Below are positions 43,914 to 52,780 of a DNA stretch of 64,000 nucleotides, in pieces. The translations under genes and the position numbers were made by a program. The notes under the pieces are model-generated. The model had not been told where the DNA came from. It saw nothing but the letters and a program-made list of their open reading frames with translations, and did not search any database. This DNA comes from Arcobacter siniprincipis. GTDB taxonomy: Bacteria; Campylobacterota; Campylobacteria; Campylobacterales; Arcobacteraceae. Positions within the stretch are counted from its first letter, which is position 1, and each line of letters begins with the position of its first letter. Where the stretch lies: positions 1,674,001 through 1,738,000 of the forward strand of contig NZ_CP182343.1 of NCBI RefSeq assembly GCF_048571125.1, given 5' to 3'.

Positions 43914-44411
43914 TTATGAATGTTTTGAGTAAATAAGTTTTGAGGTATCCATAAAGCTACCTAAAAAATCCAAAATCTTATTTAGTTCTTCTTTTTCTAT
44001 ATCTTTTGATTTACTCATTATCCAAATATTCTCAAAATCACTACTTGCCATTACGGCAGTTTGATAGTCATTTATATAAATAATTCTGTATTCACTTGTA
44101 AATATGAAAAAATATGTCATATCTATCTTTGACATAGAATCTTTTTCTTTTGCAACTGCTTTGCCTTCATACTGAATAATATTATTAGTATCATTTTTGT
44201 CATAACACCTATTAAATACTTTAAACGCATTGCTATCGACTAGTTTATATTCAACAGTAGGTGACAAACAATTTTTCTCAAAATAATTATATGTGCGTGC
44301 AATCTCAAACCAAGTGCCACTAAAAAGTTTAGGGTCAACAAAACTAACACTTTGTGGAGTTTTTGAATATAAATAAATGAAAAAAAATATTAATACAAAA
44401 ACCATGCGCAT
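43914..44411 (-). CDS. Lipocalin family protein (Blc-like)
   Basis: A 165-residue exported protein. A short hydrophobic signal (MRMVFVLIFFFIYLYS) precedes the lipocalin signature FSGTWFEIART, then CLSPTVEYKLV, FKVFNRCYDKN and a late YQTAVMASSDFENIWIMSKS. No lipobox cysteine follows the signal at the usual place, so it may be periplasmic rather than a lipoprotein. Bacterial lipocalins bind fatty acids or lysophospholipids. Its position directly before the FAD oxidoreductase supports a role in handling modified lipids. AGGAG precedes the ATG. Confidence 0.87.
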   Translation of the reverse strand: MRMVFVLIFFFIYLYSKTPQSVSFVDPKLFSGTWFEIARTYNYFEKNCLSPTVEYKLVDSNAFKVFNRCYDKNDTNNIIQYEGKAVAKEKDSMSKIDMTYFFIFTSEYRIIYINDYQTAVMASSDFENIWIMSKSKDIEKEELNKILDFLGSFMDTSKLIYSKHS

Positions 44412-44493
44412 ATTAACTCCTAAAATTCTATTATTATGATTATATAAATAGAATAAATACTTTAATAGTTAGTTTTTGTCATTTCATAAATTA

Positions 44494-45735
44494 TTATTGG
44501 TCTTTGTACTTTTTTATAAAGAATACTGCTAAAAGTTTAAATAATATGGGAAGAATAGAATAAAGCATTATAAGAGTATTTAAAGCTATGGTAGAGACAT
44601 TATTTGCATCAAAACCAACTAATTCTAACACAATAAAAGTTATAAATACAGCTAAGGCTAAAGATAGTTTTGTAATCATATTCCAAAAACCAAAGAGTAC
44701 ACCTGATATTTGGTTGCCTAAGGTTTTTGATTTTTGAGCAATGTCAGATTGAATGGAAGCTGGTATTGCCATATCTGCACTTAGACTTATTCCTGTACAA
44801 AATGAGATTATTCCAAATAATATATAGTTTTGTTCTCCTAAAAATGGAACAAAAGAAAAAGATATAACTGCAAAAAGAATTGAACTTATCCAAACTTTTT
44901 GTTTATTGATTTTCTTAGATAAATATATCCAAAAAGGCAAAGCAATTACAGCTGATAAAAAATAAACTAATAAAAGAGCTCCTGTATATTCTGGTGTTTT
45001 AAGTACTAATTGCACATAAAATAAAAACAAAGTTGCAGGAATAGCATTTGCGAGATTATTTAATATAAAAGCTATAAAAATATTATTTGCTTTTGAAAAG
45101 TCTTTTTTAAACTTTTTCAAACTATCAAAAAAAGCTAAGGTTTCAATTTTATCTTTATCTTCTTTTATAGATAAAATAAAAATTAATATAACTATAGGAA
45201 AAACTATTACAGAACTTTTTAAAAGTAAATTCAAACTCTGCTTTGCATCTTCAGAAATACTATAAATGTAAGGTAATAGAAGTGCTATAACTACACCAAC
45301 TATTGTAAAAACTTCCCTTGAAAATGATAGTTTTGTATTATCATAATAATCTTTTCCAAGTTCTGCATTTAAAGCAAGATAGGGAATATTTATAAAACTC
45401 CAAGAGATATAAGTTAAAGCAGAAAAAAGAAATAACCACCAAAAGGAGTTTGAACTTGCAGGATGAATAAGAAAATAAAAACTGAAAAGTAAAACTATAC
45501 TTCCTCCTGCTATTAAATAGCTTTTTTTTATTTTTTTATCACTAATAAGTCCAATAAAAGGATCACTAATCATATCAAGTAATCTTGATAAAAAAAGTGC
45601 AATACCCACAAGTGCAATATTCAATCCTACTTCATTTACATAAAAATTTGGTAAATAAATATATATAGGTAGTCCCAAAAAAGCTACTGGAATAGCTAGT
45701 ATTCCATAAGCAATCTTTTCAAATATTTTATTCAT
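44494..45735 (-). CDS. MFS transporter of the GPH (glycoside-pentoside-hexuronide) type
   Basis: A 413-residue permease with about 12 hydrophobic helices. FLSRLLDMISDPFIGLISDK, with the conserved D-x-x-x-D-P after helix 2, is the GPH symporter signature. In the same type of gene cluster in other bacteria, such an MFS protein accompanies SDR, cfa and DUF1365 genes, so the cargo may be a lipid rather than a sugar. The start overlaps the NTF2-like gene's stop by four bases. An 82-base gap separates it from the lipocalin gene downstream, the only notable break in this run. Confidence 0.86.
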   Translation of the reverse strand: MNKIFEKIAYGILAIPVAFLGLPIYIYLPNFYVNEVGLNIALVGIALFLSRLLDMISDPFIGLISDKKIKKSYLIAGGSIVLLFSFYFLIHPASSNSFWWLFLFSALTYISWSFINIPYLALNAELGKDYYDNTKLSFSREVFTIVGVVIALLLPYIYSISEDAKQSLNLLLKSSVIVFPIVILIFILSIKEDKDKIETLAFFDSLKKFKKDFSKANNIFIAFILNNLANAIPATLFLFYVQLVLKTPEYTGALLLVYFLSAVIALPFWIYLSKKINKQKVWISSILFAVISFSFVPFLGEQNYILFGIISFCTGISLSADMAIPASIQSDIAQKSKTLGNQISGVLFGFWNMITKLSLALAVFITFIVLELVGFDANNVSTIALNTLIMLYSILPILFKLLAVFFIKKYKDQ

Positions 45736-46166
45736 GCTTTTAGCTTATTTTTTATATATTTAATAATATATTTTAATAGCGGTATCTTTTCATAAATGTT
45801 TACTCCACTATCCCAATAATCAATATGTGAGATAACTTTACCTTTTGAAGAAAATTCAACTCTACTTACACCTATGAACAGTTCATATTCTTTACTTTCT
45901 CTTGAAGTTTTATATTTAAAAATCCATCTAAGATATGCAATATTATCTTTTGTAATTATTTCAGTAACATTAAAACTTGGTTCTTCTAATGTTTGATACA
46001 TATGATTAAAGATTCTTATTAAAGAACTTAAATCATTTATTTTTTGAAAGGGATCTTCAAAATAGATATCTTCTGCAAATATAATTTTATAATCATTTAT
46101 ATCTAAATCTTTATTCAAATTTTCAAAAAATAAAGCGTAATTTTGGGCATGTTGTTTATAATTCAT
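45732..46166 (-). CDS. NTF2/SnoaL-like protein
   Basis: A 144-residue protein with a SnoaL/NTF2-like cone fold: FENLNKDLDINDYKIIFAEDIYFEDPFQ at the start, IRIFNHMYQTLEEPSFNVTEI, then a strand-rich WIFKYKTS and VISHIDYWD ending. Such proteins are small ligand-binding or isomerase-like domains. It overlaps both neighbours by four bases (SDR upstream, GPH transporter downstream), showing tight coupling. NTF2-like genes recur in ChrR-type cfa/DUF1365 clusters. No activity can be assigned. Confidence 0.83.
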   Translation of the reverse strand: MNYKQHAQNYALFFENLNKDLDINDYKIIFAEDIYFEDPFQKINDLSSLIRIFNHMYQTLEEPSFNVTEIITKDNIAYLRWIFKYKTSRESKEYELFIGVSRVEFSSKGKVISHIDYWDSGVNIYEKIPLLKYIIKYIKNKLKA

Positions 46167-46915
46167 TTTAATAACTTCTTATTTATTGCAAGTGATATTT
46201 TATAAGGTAACATTGCCATTAATCTTAAAAATAAAGATATCTTAAAAGGAAATCTTATCTCAAAAAAGTATTTTTTATTTATTCCTTCATAAATATTCTT
46301 TGCAGCAACTTCACTAGTAATTAAATCAGGCATTTCAAAATCATTTTTTTTGGTTAATCTAGTTTTTACAAAACCATGATTGATAATTTGAACTTCAATA
46401 TTTTTTACGATTAGTTCTGCTTGAATAGATTGGGCAAAGTTTACAAGAGCAGCTTTACTTGCACTATATCCTCCACCATAAGGAAGACCAAAATAACTTG
46501 ATAAACTGGCATTAAAAACCAATCGTCCATATCCTTGTTTTTCATAAAAAGGTATAAGGGTTGTAGTTACTCTTAATGCTCCTAGATAATTGATATTTGT
46601 CATATTTTCATAATGTTTAATATTCCAATTTTCCATAGACATAACTTCATAAACAGCTGCATTAAAAATAGTAATATCAATTGTATCAAATATATTAAAA
46701 ACTTTTTTTACAGATGATTCTACACTTTGTGTATTAGACACATCAATATTTAATAAATTTAATTTTTTTGGGTATTGTTTTTGTAAAGTTAGTAATTCTT
46801 TTGATGATTCTATTGTTCTAGAAGAGGCTATTATCTTGTAATCTAGTTTTAAATATATATTTAAAAGATCTAATCCAATGCCACTACTAGAACCTATTAT
46901 CCAAATATTTTTCAT
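46163..46915 (-). CDS. Short-chain dehydrogenase/reductase
   Basis: A 250-residue classical SDR and the first gene of the minus-strand run. The cofactor motif is WIIGSSSGIGLDLL (TGxxxGxG class), followed by FNAAVYEV (the NNAG equivalent), the catalytic Ser in FNASLSSYFG and YxxxK in YSASKAAL. It uses NAD(P)H on an unknown carbonyl or alcohol. An inverted repeat ending right at the ATG may regulate the start. The C-terminal segment is hydrophobic and basic (FKISLFLRLMAML), which could bring it to the membrane. Confidence 0.9.
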   Translation of the reverse strand: MKNIWIIGSSSGIGLDLLNIYLKLDYKIIASSRTIESSKELLTLQKQYPKKLNLLNIDVSNTQSVESSVKKVFNIFDTIDITIFNAAVYEVMSMENWNIKHYENMTNINYLGALRVTTTLIPFYEKQGYGRLVFNASLSSYFGLPYGGGYSASKAALVNFAQSIQAELIVKNIEVQIINHGFVKTRLTKKNDFEMPDLITSEVAAKNIYEGINKKYFFEIRFPFKISLFLRLMAMLPYKISLAINKKLLK

Positions 46916-46944
46916 AGTTAAACCTTTATTTGAGAAGTTTAACT
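46916..46944 (-). promoter_or_regulatory. Inverted repeat at the start of the SDR/lipid operon
   Basis: AGTTAAAC (46916-46923) and GTTTAACT (46937-46944) form a perfect 8-bp inverted repeat with a 13-base gap. The proximal arm covers the spacer between AAAGG and the SDR ATG. It could be a repressor operator or an RNA hairpin that hides the ribosome site. Confidence 0.45.
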
Positions 46945-46987
46945 GTGTTTTATATTTTTTTGTATGCTTTATATGTTAGTTAATAAA

Positions 46988-48202
46988 TTATTGAAAATCA
47001 CAAAGAGGGTAGTTCTCAATAACAAAATCGATATCTTTGTCTCCTCTACCGCTTAAATTAACTAATATTGTTTCGTCTTTACTTAAACTTGGTGCTAATT
47101 TCATAGCATATGCAACTGCATGAGCAGATTCTAATGCTGGAATTATTCCCTCTAGTTGAGATAATTTATAGAAGGCATTTACAGCTTCTTTATCATCGCA
47201 TAATCCAACTTTTGTTCTTCCGCTATCCATTAAAAATGCATGTTCTGGTCCAACTGATGGATAATCAATTCCACTTCCTATAGAATAAACAGGTGCTGGT
47301 TCCCCATTTTTATCTTTTAACATAATAGAATTAAATCCATGCATAATTCCTTCACTTCCATATGTTAAACTAGCTGCATGTTCTCCTAAATTTTCACCTC
47401 TACCTAAAGGTTCAACTCCATATAAATTAACACCTTCATCATCAATAAAGCCAGAAAATATTCCCATGGCATTTGAACCACCACCAACACAGGCAATTAC
47501 GTAATTAGGAAGTTTATTTTCATGACCCCAGAATTGTTCTCTAGCTTCAAATCCAATTATGCTTTGGAAATCTCTAACCATCATAGGAAAAGGGTGAGGA
47601 CCTACAACTGAGCCTATACAATAAATAGAGTTTTCTGTATCTGATAAATATGCTTGAAAAGCTGAATCTACTGCTTCTTTTAGAGTTTTTAAGCCATGTG
47701 ATACCGGTACTACTTTTGCACCAAGTATCTTCATTCTAAGTACATTTGGGTGTTCTTTTTTTATATCAACTTCGCCCATATGAATCTCACACTCTAATCC
47801 AAAATATGCTGCTGCTGTTGCAAGGGCAACACCATGTTGTCCCGCTCCTGTTTCTGCTATAACTTTTTTCTTACCTAAATGCTTAGCTAATATTACTTCA
47901 GCCATACAATGATTTAATTTATGGGCTCCTGTGTGGTTTAAGTCTTCTCTTTTTAAATATATTTTTGCACCACCACAAAATTGTGTTAAATTTTTAGCAT
48001 ATGAGACAGGAGTAGGTCTTCCTTGATAATGTCTTCTTACATATTTCAACTCTTTTATAAATTCTTCTGAGTTTTTAATTTCATTATATGCTTTAGTAAT
48101 TTCTTCAAATGGTTTTATTAGTTGTTCAGGAATATAAGAACCACCAAATCTACCAAAATATCCTTTTTCATCAGGATATGAACTTAAATATGAATCTTTC
48201 AT
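46988..48202 (-). CDS. trpB: Tryptophan synthase beta chain, stand-alone
   Basis: A 404-residue PLP enzyme of the TrpB1 type and standard length. The PLP lysine is K95 in HTGAHKLNHC. The acidic indole-site segment ETGAGQHGVA, the phosphate loop CVGGGSNAMG and the GxExxGRGExxGEHAAS region are intact. It condenses indole with serine to tryptophan and normally pairs with TrpA. No trpA or other trp gene is adjacent; neighbours are an SDR and an unrelated kinase. GAGGT precedes the ATG. It may be the only trpB, unlinked from trpA, or a salvage copy. Confidence 0.94.
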   Translation of the reverse strand: MKDSYLSSYPDEKGYFGRFGGSYIPEQLIKPFEEITKAYNEIKNSEEFIKELKYVRRHYQGRPTPVSYAKNLTQFCGGAKIYLKREDLNHTGAHKLNHCMAEVILAKHLGKKKVIAETGAGQHGVALATAAAYFGLECEIHMGEVDIKKEHPNVLRMKILGAKVVPVSHGLKTLKEAVDSAFQAYLSDTENSIYCIGSVVGPHPFPMMVRDFQSIIGFEAREQFWGHENKLPNYVIACVGGGSNAMGIFSGFIDDEGVNLYGVEPLGRGENLGEHAASLTYGSEGIMHGFNSIMLKDKNGEPAPVYSIGSGIDYPSVGPEHAFLMDSGRTKVGLCDDKEAVNAFYKLSQLEGIIPALESAHAVAYAMKLAPSLSKDETILVNLSGRGDKDIDFVIENYPLCDFQ

Positions 48203-48266
48203 TTCTACCTCATTTTATTAATTACTGTGTGTATTATAAGTAAATAGGAGTTAAATAAAGATTATA

Positions 48267-50900
48267 TTATTTAAGGGGTATTTCAATAGTTACTTTAGTA
48301 AAAGTACTTTTATAGTTTTCTATATCTATATTACCTTTTAAGTTTTGTGTTATGATTTTGTGGGTCATATATAAGCCAAGACCTGTTCCTTGTGATTTGT
48401 GTTTTGTAGTAAAGTATGGTTCAAAGACTTTATCTATAATTTTATTATCAATTCCTCCTGCATTATCTATTATTTCAATAATTGCATAATCAGTATTTTT
48501 AAGATAAGTATTAATTTCAATATTTTTATCTTCTATATTTTTTTCAACCAAAGCATCTTTTGCATTATTTAAGATATAAATTAAAGCTTGATTTAACTCA
48601 TTCTCATTTGAAATAATTGTTAATTTATTTGTTGAATTATTTGTTATCTTTATTCTATTTTCAAGAAAGCTATCATTTAAAATATTTAGAACTTGGTTTA
48701 TACATTTAGATAAATCAAATTCTTTAATAGTTTTTTCTCCATTTAAATAATTTTGAAAGTCATTAATGATTTTAGATAAATATTGTGTTTTATCTTCTAT
48801 CTCATCTATTGTTTTAAAAAATAATTCTTCATCTAATTGATTATACTCTTTTTGAATCTTTAACCCAGTAACTGCAGTAGAAATAAAACTAAGTGGTTGT
48901 CTCCATTGGTGAGCAATATTACTTAACATTTCACTTAAACTTGCAATCTTAGATTGTTGTAGTAAAAGTCTTTCTCTTTGTTTTATTTCTGTCATATCAA
49001 TAGTTGACAATATAATTGTATTATTATTTTCAAAAAGTATATTTTTTGATTTAAGCATAATTGGGAAAGTAACATTTTTAGAATTTATGGCATTTAGTTC
49101 AATTGAATTCTCTCTTGAGTCCTTTATTATAAGATCTATATCTTTATCCAAAATAAAAAGTTTTTCTATAGGAAAATAAAATAATTCTTCTTTAGTATAT
49201 TGAAACATTTTTATAGCTTGATTATTTACAAAAATAATTTTTCTATCTTTTAAAATAAAAATTCCATCTACAGTAAAATCAAGTAAACTTTTAAAACTTT
49301 CTAATGAAAGTTCAAGTTCTGATTTAGCCAAATTTAACTCTTTTTGATATTTAGTTAATTGTCTATTTTTGTAAATAATTATAAAAAATATGATTACTAT
49401 AGGAATTAAGATTTTAAACATAAGTTCATAATCAAAAGGTTTAACAAATTTTAAGTCTAACCATTTATTATAAATATTCTCTTTTTCTTCTAGTTTTTGG
49501 CTATCTAATGCTTTATTTATAATATCTTTTAAAATTACATAATCATCTCTTATCATTACTTGTAAGTTATAATCAATATTAGTGTTACCAGAAATTTTAA
49601 GATTGTGTAAACTATTTTTTTTAATATTATAAGCAAGTACAGGCATACTATCTACTACTGCAAACACTTTATTAGATGAAACAAGTTCTAATCCTTGTGT
49701 TATATTATCAACAAAGACAAAATTTAGATAAGGATAATTTTCATGAAGTAATTTGTAAGCAGTATAATTTCTTCCAACTGCAATTTCCTTTCCCTTCAAA
49801 GATTCCACATTTGGTACATAATTTTGATCTTTGGTTGTAACAATTCCAATAGGAATTTTAAAATAAACTTTTGAGAAAATTGCATATTTTTCTCTATCTT
49901 TTGTTTTTGAGGTTGTAACAATAACATCTTGAGTTTTATTTTTAATCTCATTTAAAGATTTATAAAATTTATCTTCAGTTTTATATTCAACTTTTAAATT
50001 TGTTTTTTTTACTATGTTATACCAAAAATCAAATCCTAGTCCATAAGCTTTTCCATTGTCAATAAAACTAATTGGTGCCCAATTGGTTGTAAAAGATACT
50101 CTTATTGTATGATTTTTAATAAATTCTTTCTCTTTTTTAGTTAAATATATTGCATCTTTATTTGATTCCCATTTTTCATTAAGATATTCAATTTCATCAG
50201 GAGTAATACTTTTAATTGCCTTATTTAATGTCTCAACTAAATCTGGACGGTTTTTTCTTACACCTAAAAATATATTTTCATTAAAGTCTTTTATTTTAGG
50301 TATTAGTGAAACTTTTAATGTATTTAAAAATGCATTATTAATATAGTGTTTTGCTGTAAGATTGTATTGAATTGTTCCATCAATTTTTTGATTTTTTATA
50401 TCTGCAAATATATCATCCAATGAGTTATAAAATCTAATTTTTATTTCCGGATAATTTTTTAAAATTAAATTTGTATTAGCCCAGCCTCTAATCATTCCAA
50501 TAGTTTTATTATTTAATGATTTTATGTCTTTAAGTTCTAATCTATTAATACTAGTAACTATGGCTAGTTTCTGTTTCAAAAACACATCTGTAAATAGTAA
50601 AAAGTCTTCTCTACTTTTTTTATATAAAACACCACTTAATACATCTGCTTTTTGGGATTTTAATTTTTCTATATTATTAGACCATTCATCAGGTAAAAAT
50701 ATAGGTTTAAAATTTCCTTTTTCGCCTAATAATTTAATATAATCGAGAATATAACCTTTGGCTACTTGGTTGTCATAAAAGCTGTAGGGAATCCAATTTA
50801 AATCAGAAGTAAAATATATATTTTCTTTTTTAATGTCTTTATTTATTGTATTTGCAAAAATATTAATTAAAAATAATAAAATAAATAATAAATATTTCAT
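48267..50900 (-). CDS. EvgS/BvgS-like sensor kinase with two solute-binding domains
   Basis: An 877-residue membrane kinase. A signal peptide (~1-17) is followed by two periplasmic SBP_bac_3 (Venus-flytrap) domains (~25-255 and ~265-490; NWAPISFIDNGKAYGLGFDFWYN marks the second), a single TM (~493-512), a PAS domain (~535-640) and a kinase core with H664 in AHQWRQPL, NNAKDALVE, DNAGGI and GTGLGLYM. Tandem flytraps are the BvgS/EvgS plan. There is no receiver or HPt domain, and no response regulator is next to it. An amino-acid-like ligand is possible. The Shine-Dalgarno is weak. Confidence 0.88.
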   Translation of the reverse strand: MKYLLFILLFLINIFANTINKDIKKENIYFTSDLNWIPYSFYDNQVAKGYILDYIKLLGEKGNFKPIFLPDEWSNNIEKLKSQKADVLSGVLYKKSREDFLLFTDVFLKQKLAIVTSINRLELKDIKSLNNKTIGMIRGWANTNLILKNYPEIKIRFYNSLDDIFADIKNQKIDGTIQYNLTAKHYINNAFLNTLKVSLIPKIKDFNENIFLGVRKNRPDLVETLNKAIKSITPDEIEYLNEKWESNKDAIYLTKKEKEFIKNHTIRVSFTTNWAPISFIDNGKAYGLGFDFWYNIVKKTNLKVEYKTEDKFYKSLNEIKNKTQDVIVTTSKTKDREKYAIFSKVYFKIPIGIVTTKDQNYVPNVESLKGKEIAVGRNYTAYKLLHENYPYLNFVFVDNITQGLELVSSNKVFAVVDSMPVLAYNIKKNSLHNLKISGNTNIDYNLQVMIRDDYVILKDIINKALDSQKLEEKENIYNKWLDLKFVKPFDYELMFKILIPIVIIFFIIIYKNRQLTKYQKELNLAKSELELSLESFKSLLDFTVDGIFILKDRKIIFVNNQAIKMFQYTKEELFYFPIEKLFILDKDIDLIIKDSRENSIELNAINSKNVTFPIMLKSKNILFENNNTIILSTIDMTEIKQRERLLLQQSKIASLSEMLSNIAHQWRQPLSFISTAVTGLKIQKEYNQLDEELFFKTIDEIEDKTQYLSKIINDFQNYLNGEKTIKEFDLSKCINQVLNILNDSFLENRIKITNNSTNKLTIISNENELNQALIYILNNAKDALVEKNIEDKNIEINTYLKNTDYAIIEIIDNAGGIDNKIIDKVFEPYFTTKHKSQGTGLGLYMTHKIITQNLKGNIDIENYKSTFTKVTIEIPLK

Positions 50901-51005
50901 AATAAATCTTTTTATTAAAATTTAATAATTGTAACATAAAATATAAAATATAACTGAATAATATTTATTTAATTGTAAATATTAAAGTAAGGAGAGTTCC
51001 TTACT

Positions 51006-52130
51006 TTACTTAAACCACTTTTTTACTTTATCGAACATACTTTCAAAATTTCTTTCATGTGGTTTACTCTCAATTCCAAAACTTTCTTGAAGTTTTTCTA
51101 ATAACTCTTTTTGTTCTTCATTTATGCTTTTAGGATATTTAATTTTTACTTGAACAATTAAATCACCTTTACCATATCCTTGAACAGATTTGATACCTTC
51201 ACCTTTGAACTTAAATTGTTCTTTATCTTTTGTTCCCATTGGAATATCAAGAGATAATTTTCCTCTTAATCCAGGAATAGTAATATTATCACCAAGAGCT
51301 ACTTGTGTGAAGAATAATGGAACTTCAATATAAATATCATCATCATGTCTTATAAAATGAGGATCTTCTTTTACATTTATTTGTAAATATAAATCACCTC
51401 TTGTACCATCTGGGGCAATATTTCCTTTATTTGATACTCTAATTCTATTCCCATCATTTACACCTTCCGGAATATCAACATTAAACTTCTCTTCATGAGT
51501 TTCATATCCTGTTCCAGAACATTTTTTACATTTCTTAGCTATTGATTCTCCACTTCCGTTACAAGTAGGACATGTTTGTGCAAAGGTCATAAAACCTTGT
51601 CTTGTATGAACTTGTCCTTGACCTGCACAAGTTTTACAAGTAGATAATTTACCATCTTCTGCTCCAGTTCCTTTACAAGGTTTACATGCAGTTTTGTATT
51701 TATATACAACTTCTTTTTTAGCACCAAAAGCTGCTTCATTAAATTCAACTTTTAATTCAACCCCAATATCTAAATTATAACTATATGTTTTTCTTTGTTG
51801 TCTTCTTTGACCACCGCCAAAACCTGATTGTCCAAACATCTCTTCAAAAATAGAACTTAAGTCGTCAAAACCACCACTAAAACCACCTCTACTTTGTCCT
51901 CGTCCTTCTAATCCAGCTTTTCCATATCTATCATATAAAGCTTTTTTTTCTTCATCACTTAAAACTTGATAAGCTTCATTAATTGCTTTAAATTTTTCTT
52001 CAGCCTCTTTATCATCTGGATTTTTATCAGGATGATATTTCATTGCCATTTGTCTATAAGCTTTTTTTATCGTACTTTTATCAGCGCTTTTTGTCACTTC
52101 TAATAATTCATAATAATCTATGTCTAACAA
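51006..52130 (-). CDS. dnaJ: Chaperone protein DnaJ
   Basis: The start is TTG at 52130, because GAGGAG lies seven bases upstream and DnaJ proteins begin just before DYYELL; the longest frame would start on a TTG overlapping that site. The 374-residue product has a J domain with HPD (KYHPDKNPDD), a Gly/Phe linker, four zinc repeats (CKPCKGTG, CKTCAGQG, CPTCNGSG, CKKCSGTG) and the C-terminal substrate domains. It stimulates DnaK ATPase. dnaK and grpE are not nearby. It is divergent from recR. Confidence 0.96.
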   Translation of the reverse strand: MLDIDYYELLEVTKSADKSTIKKAYRQMAMKYHPDKNPDDKEAEEKFKAINEAYQVLSDEEKKALYDRYGKAGLEGRGQSRGGFSGGFDDLSSIFEEMFGQSGFGGGQRRQQRKTYSYNLDIGVELKVEFNEAAFGAKKEVVYKYKTACKPCKGTGAEDGKLSTCKTCAGQGQVHTRQGFMTFAQTCPTCNGSGESIAKKCKKCSGTGYETHEEKFNVDIPEGVNDGNRIRVSNKGNIAPDGTRGDLYLQINVKEDPHFIRHDDDIYIEVPLFFTQVALGDNITIPGLRGKLSLDIPMGTKDKEQFKFKGEGIKSVQGYGKGDLIVQVKIKYPKSINEEQKELLEKLQESFGIESKPHERNFESMFDKVKKWFK

Positions 52131-52194
52131 AGTATTTCTCCTCAAATTATTTTAAAAACTGCGCGATTTTATCTAATTAATCATAAATCTTTGA

Positions 52195-52206
52195 TATAAT
52201 CGCCAA
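52195..52206 (+). promoter_or_regulatory. -10 box and leaderless start of recR
   Basis: TATAAT (52195-52200) is followed by CGCCAA and then the recR ATG at 52207. There is no Shine-Dalgarno. Transcription would begin at or next to the A of the start codon. Confidence 0.62.
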
Positions 52207-52779
52207 ATGAAACTTGGATTAAATAAATTTTACGACTTAGTAGAAGCATTTGAAAACTTACCTACAATAGGTAAAAAATCAGCACAAAGACTAGCTTATC
52301 ATATTATTATGAATGATAATTATTGTGGGATTAAAATTGCACATAGCATAGAAAATGCATTAAAATCAATAAGAAAATGTTCAAAGTGTGGTTGCATGAG
52401 TGAACATGAAATTTGCGAAATTTGTTTAGATGATGAGAGAGAGTCTAGTTTTATTTGTGTTGTTCAATCTGCAAAAGATATTTTTACAATTGAAGAATCA
52501 AAACAATTTAATGGAAAATATTTTGTTATATCACATTTAGATGAAATAGTTCTTGACCAATTAATCTCATATGTAAAAACAAATAAAGTAAAAGATATTC
52601 TTTTTGCTATATCTCCTTCATTATCCAATGATGCTTTTATTTTATTTATTGAAGATAAATTAAAAGAATTTAATATAAATTTTACAAAAATAGCGCAAGG
52701 TGTCCCAACAGGGGTTAGTTTAGAAAATGTTGATATCTTATCATTAGCAAAAGCAATACAAAGTAAAGTGTTAATTTAA
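52207..52779 (+). CDS. recR: Recombination mediator RecR
   Basis: A 190-residue protein of standard length. An N-terminal helix-hairpin-helix (LPTIGKKSAQRLAYHII) is followed by a four-cysteine zinc finger (CSKCGCMSEHEICEIC) and a Toprim domain (ESSFICVVQSAKDIFTIEES), with the GVPTGVSLENVD end. RecR works with RecO (and RecF) to load RecA onto gapped DNA. Promoter geometry suggests a leaderless transcript. A small four-cysteine gene starts one base after its stop, and a kinase follows. Confidence 0.95.
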   Translation: MKLGLNKFYDLVEAFENLPTIGKKSAQRLAYHIIMNDNYCGIKIAHSIENALKSIRKCSKCGCMSEHEICEICLDDERESSFICVVQSAKDIFTIEESKQFNGKYFVISHLDEIVLDQLISYVKTNKVKDILFAISPSLSNDAFILFIEDKLKEFNINFTKIAQGVPTGVSLENVDILSLAKAIQSKVLI

Positions 52780-52780
52780 A

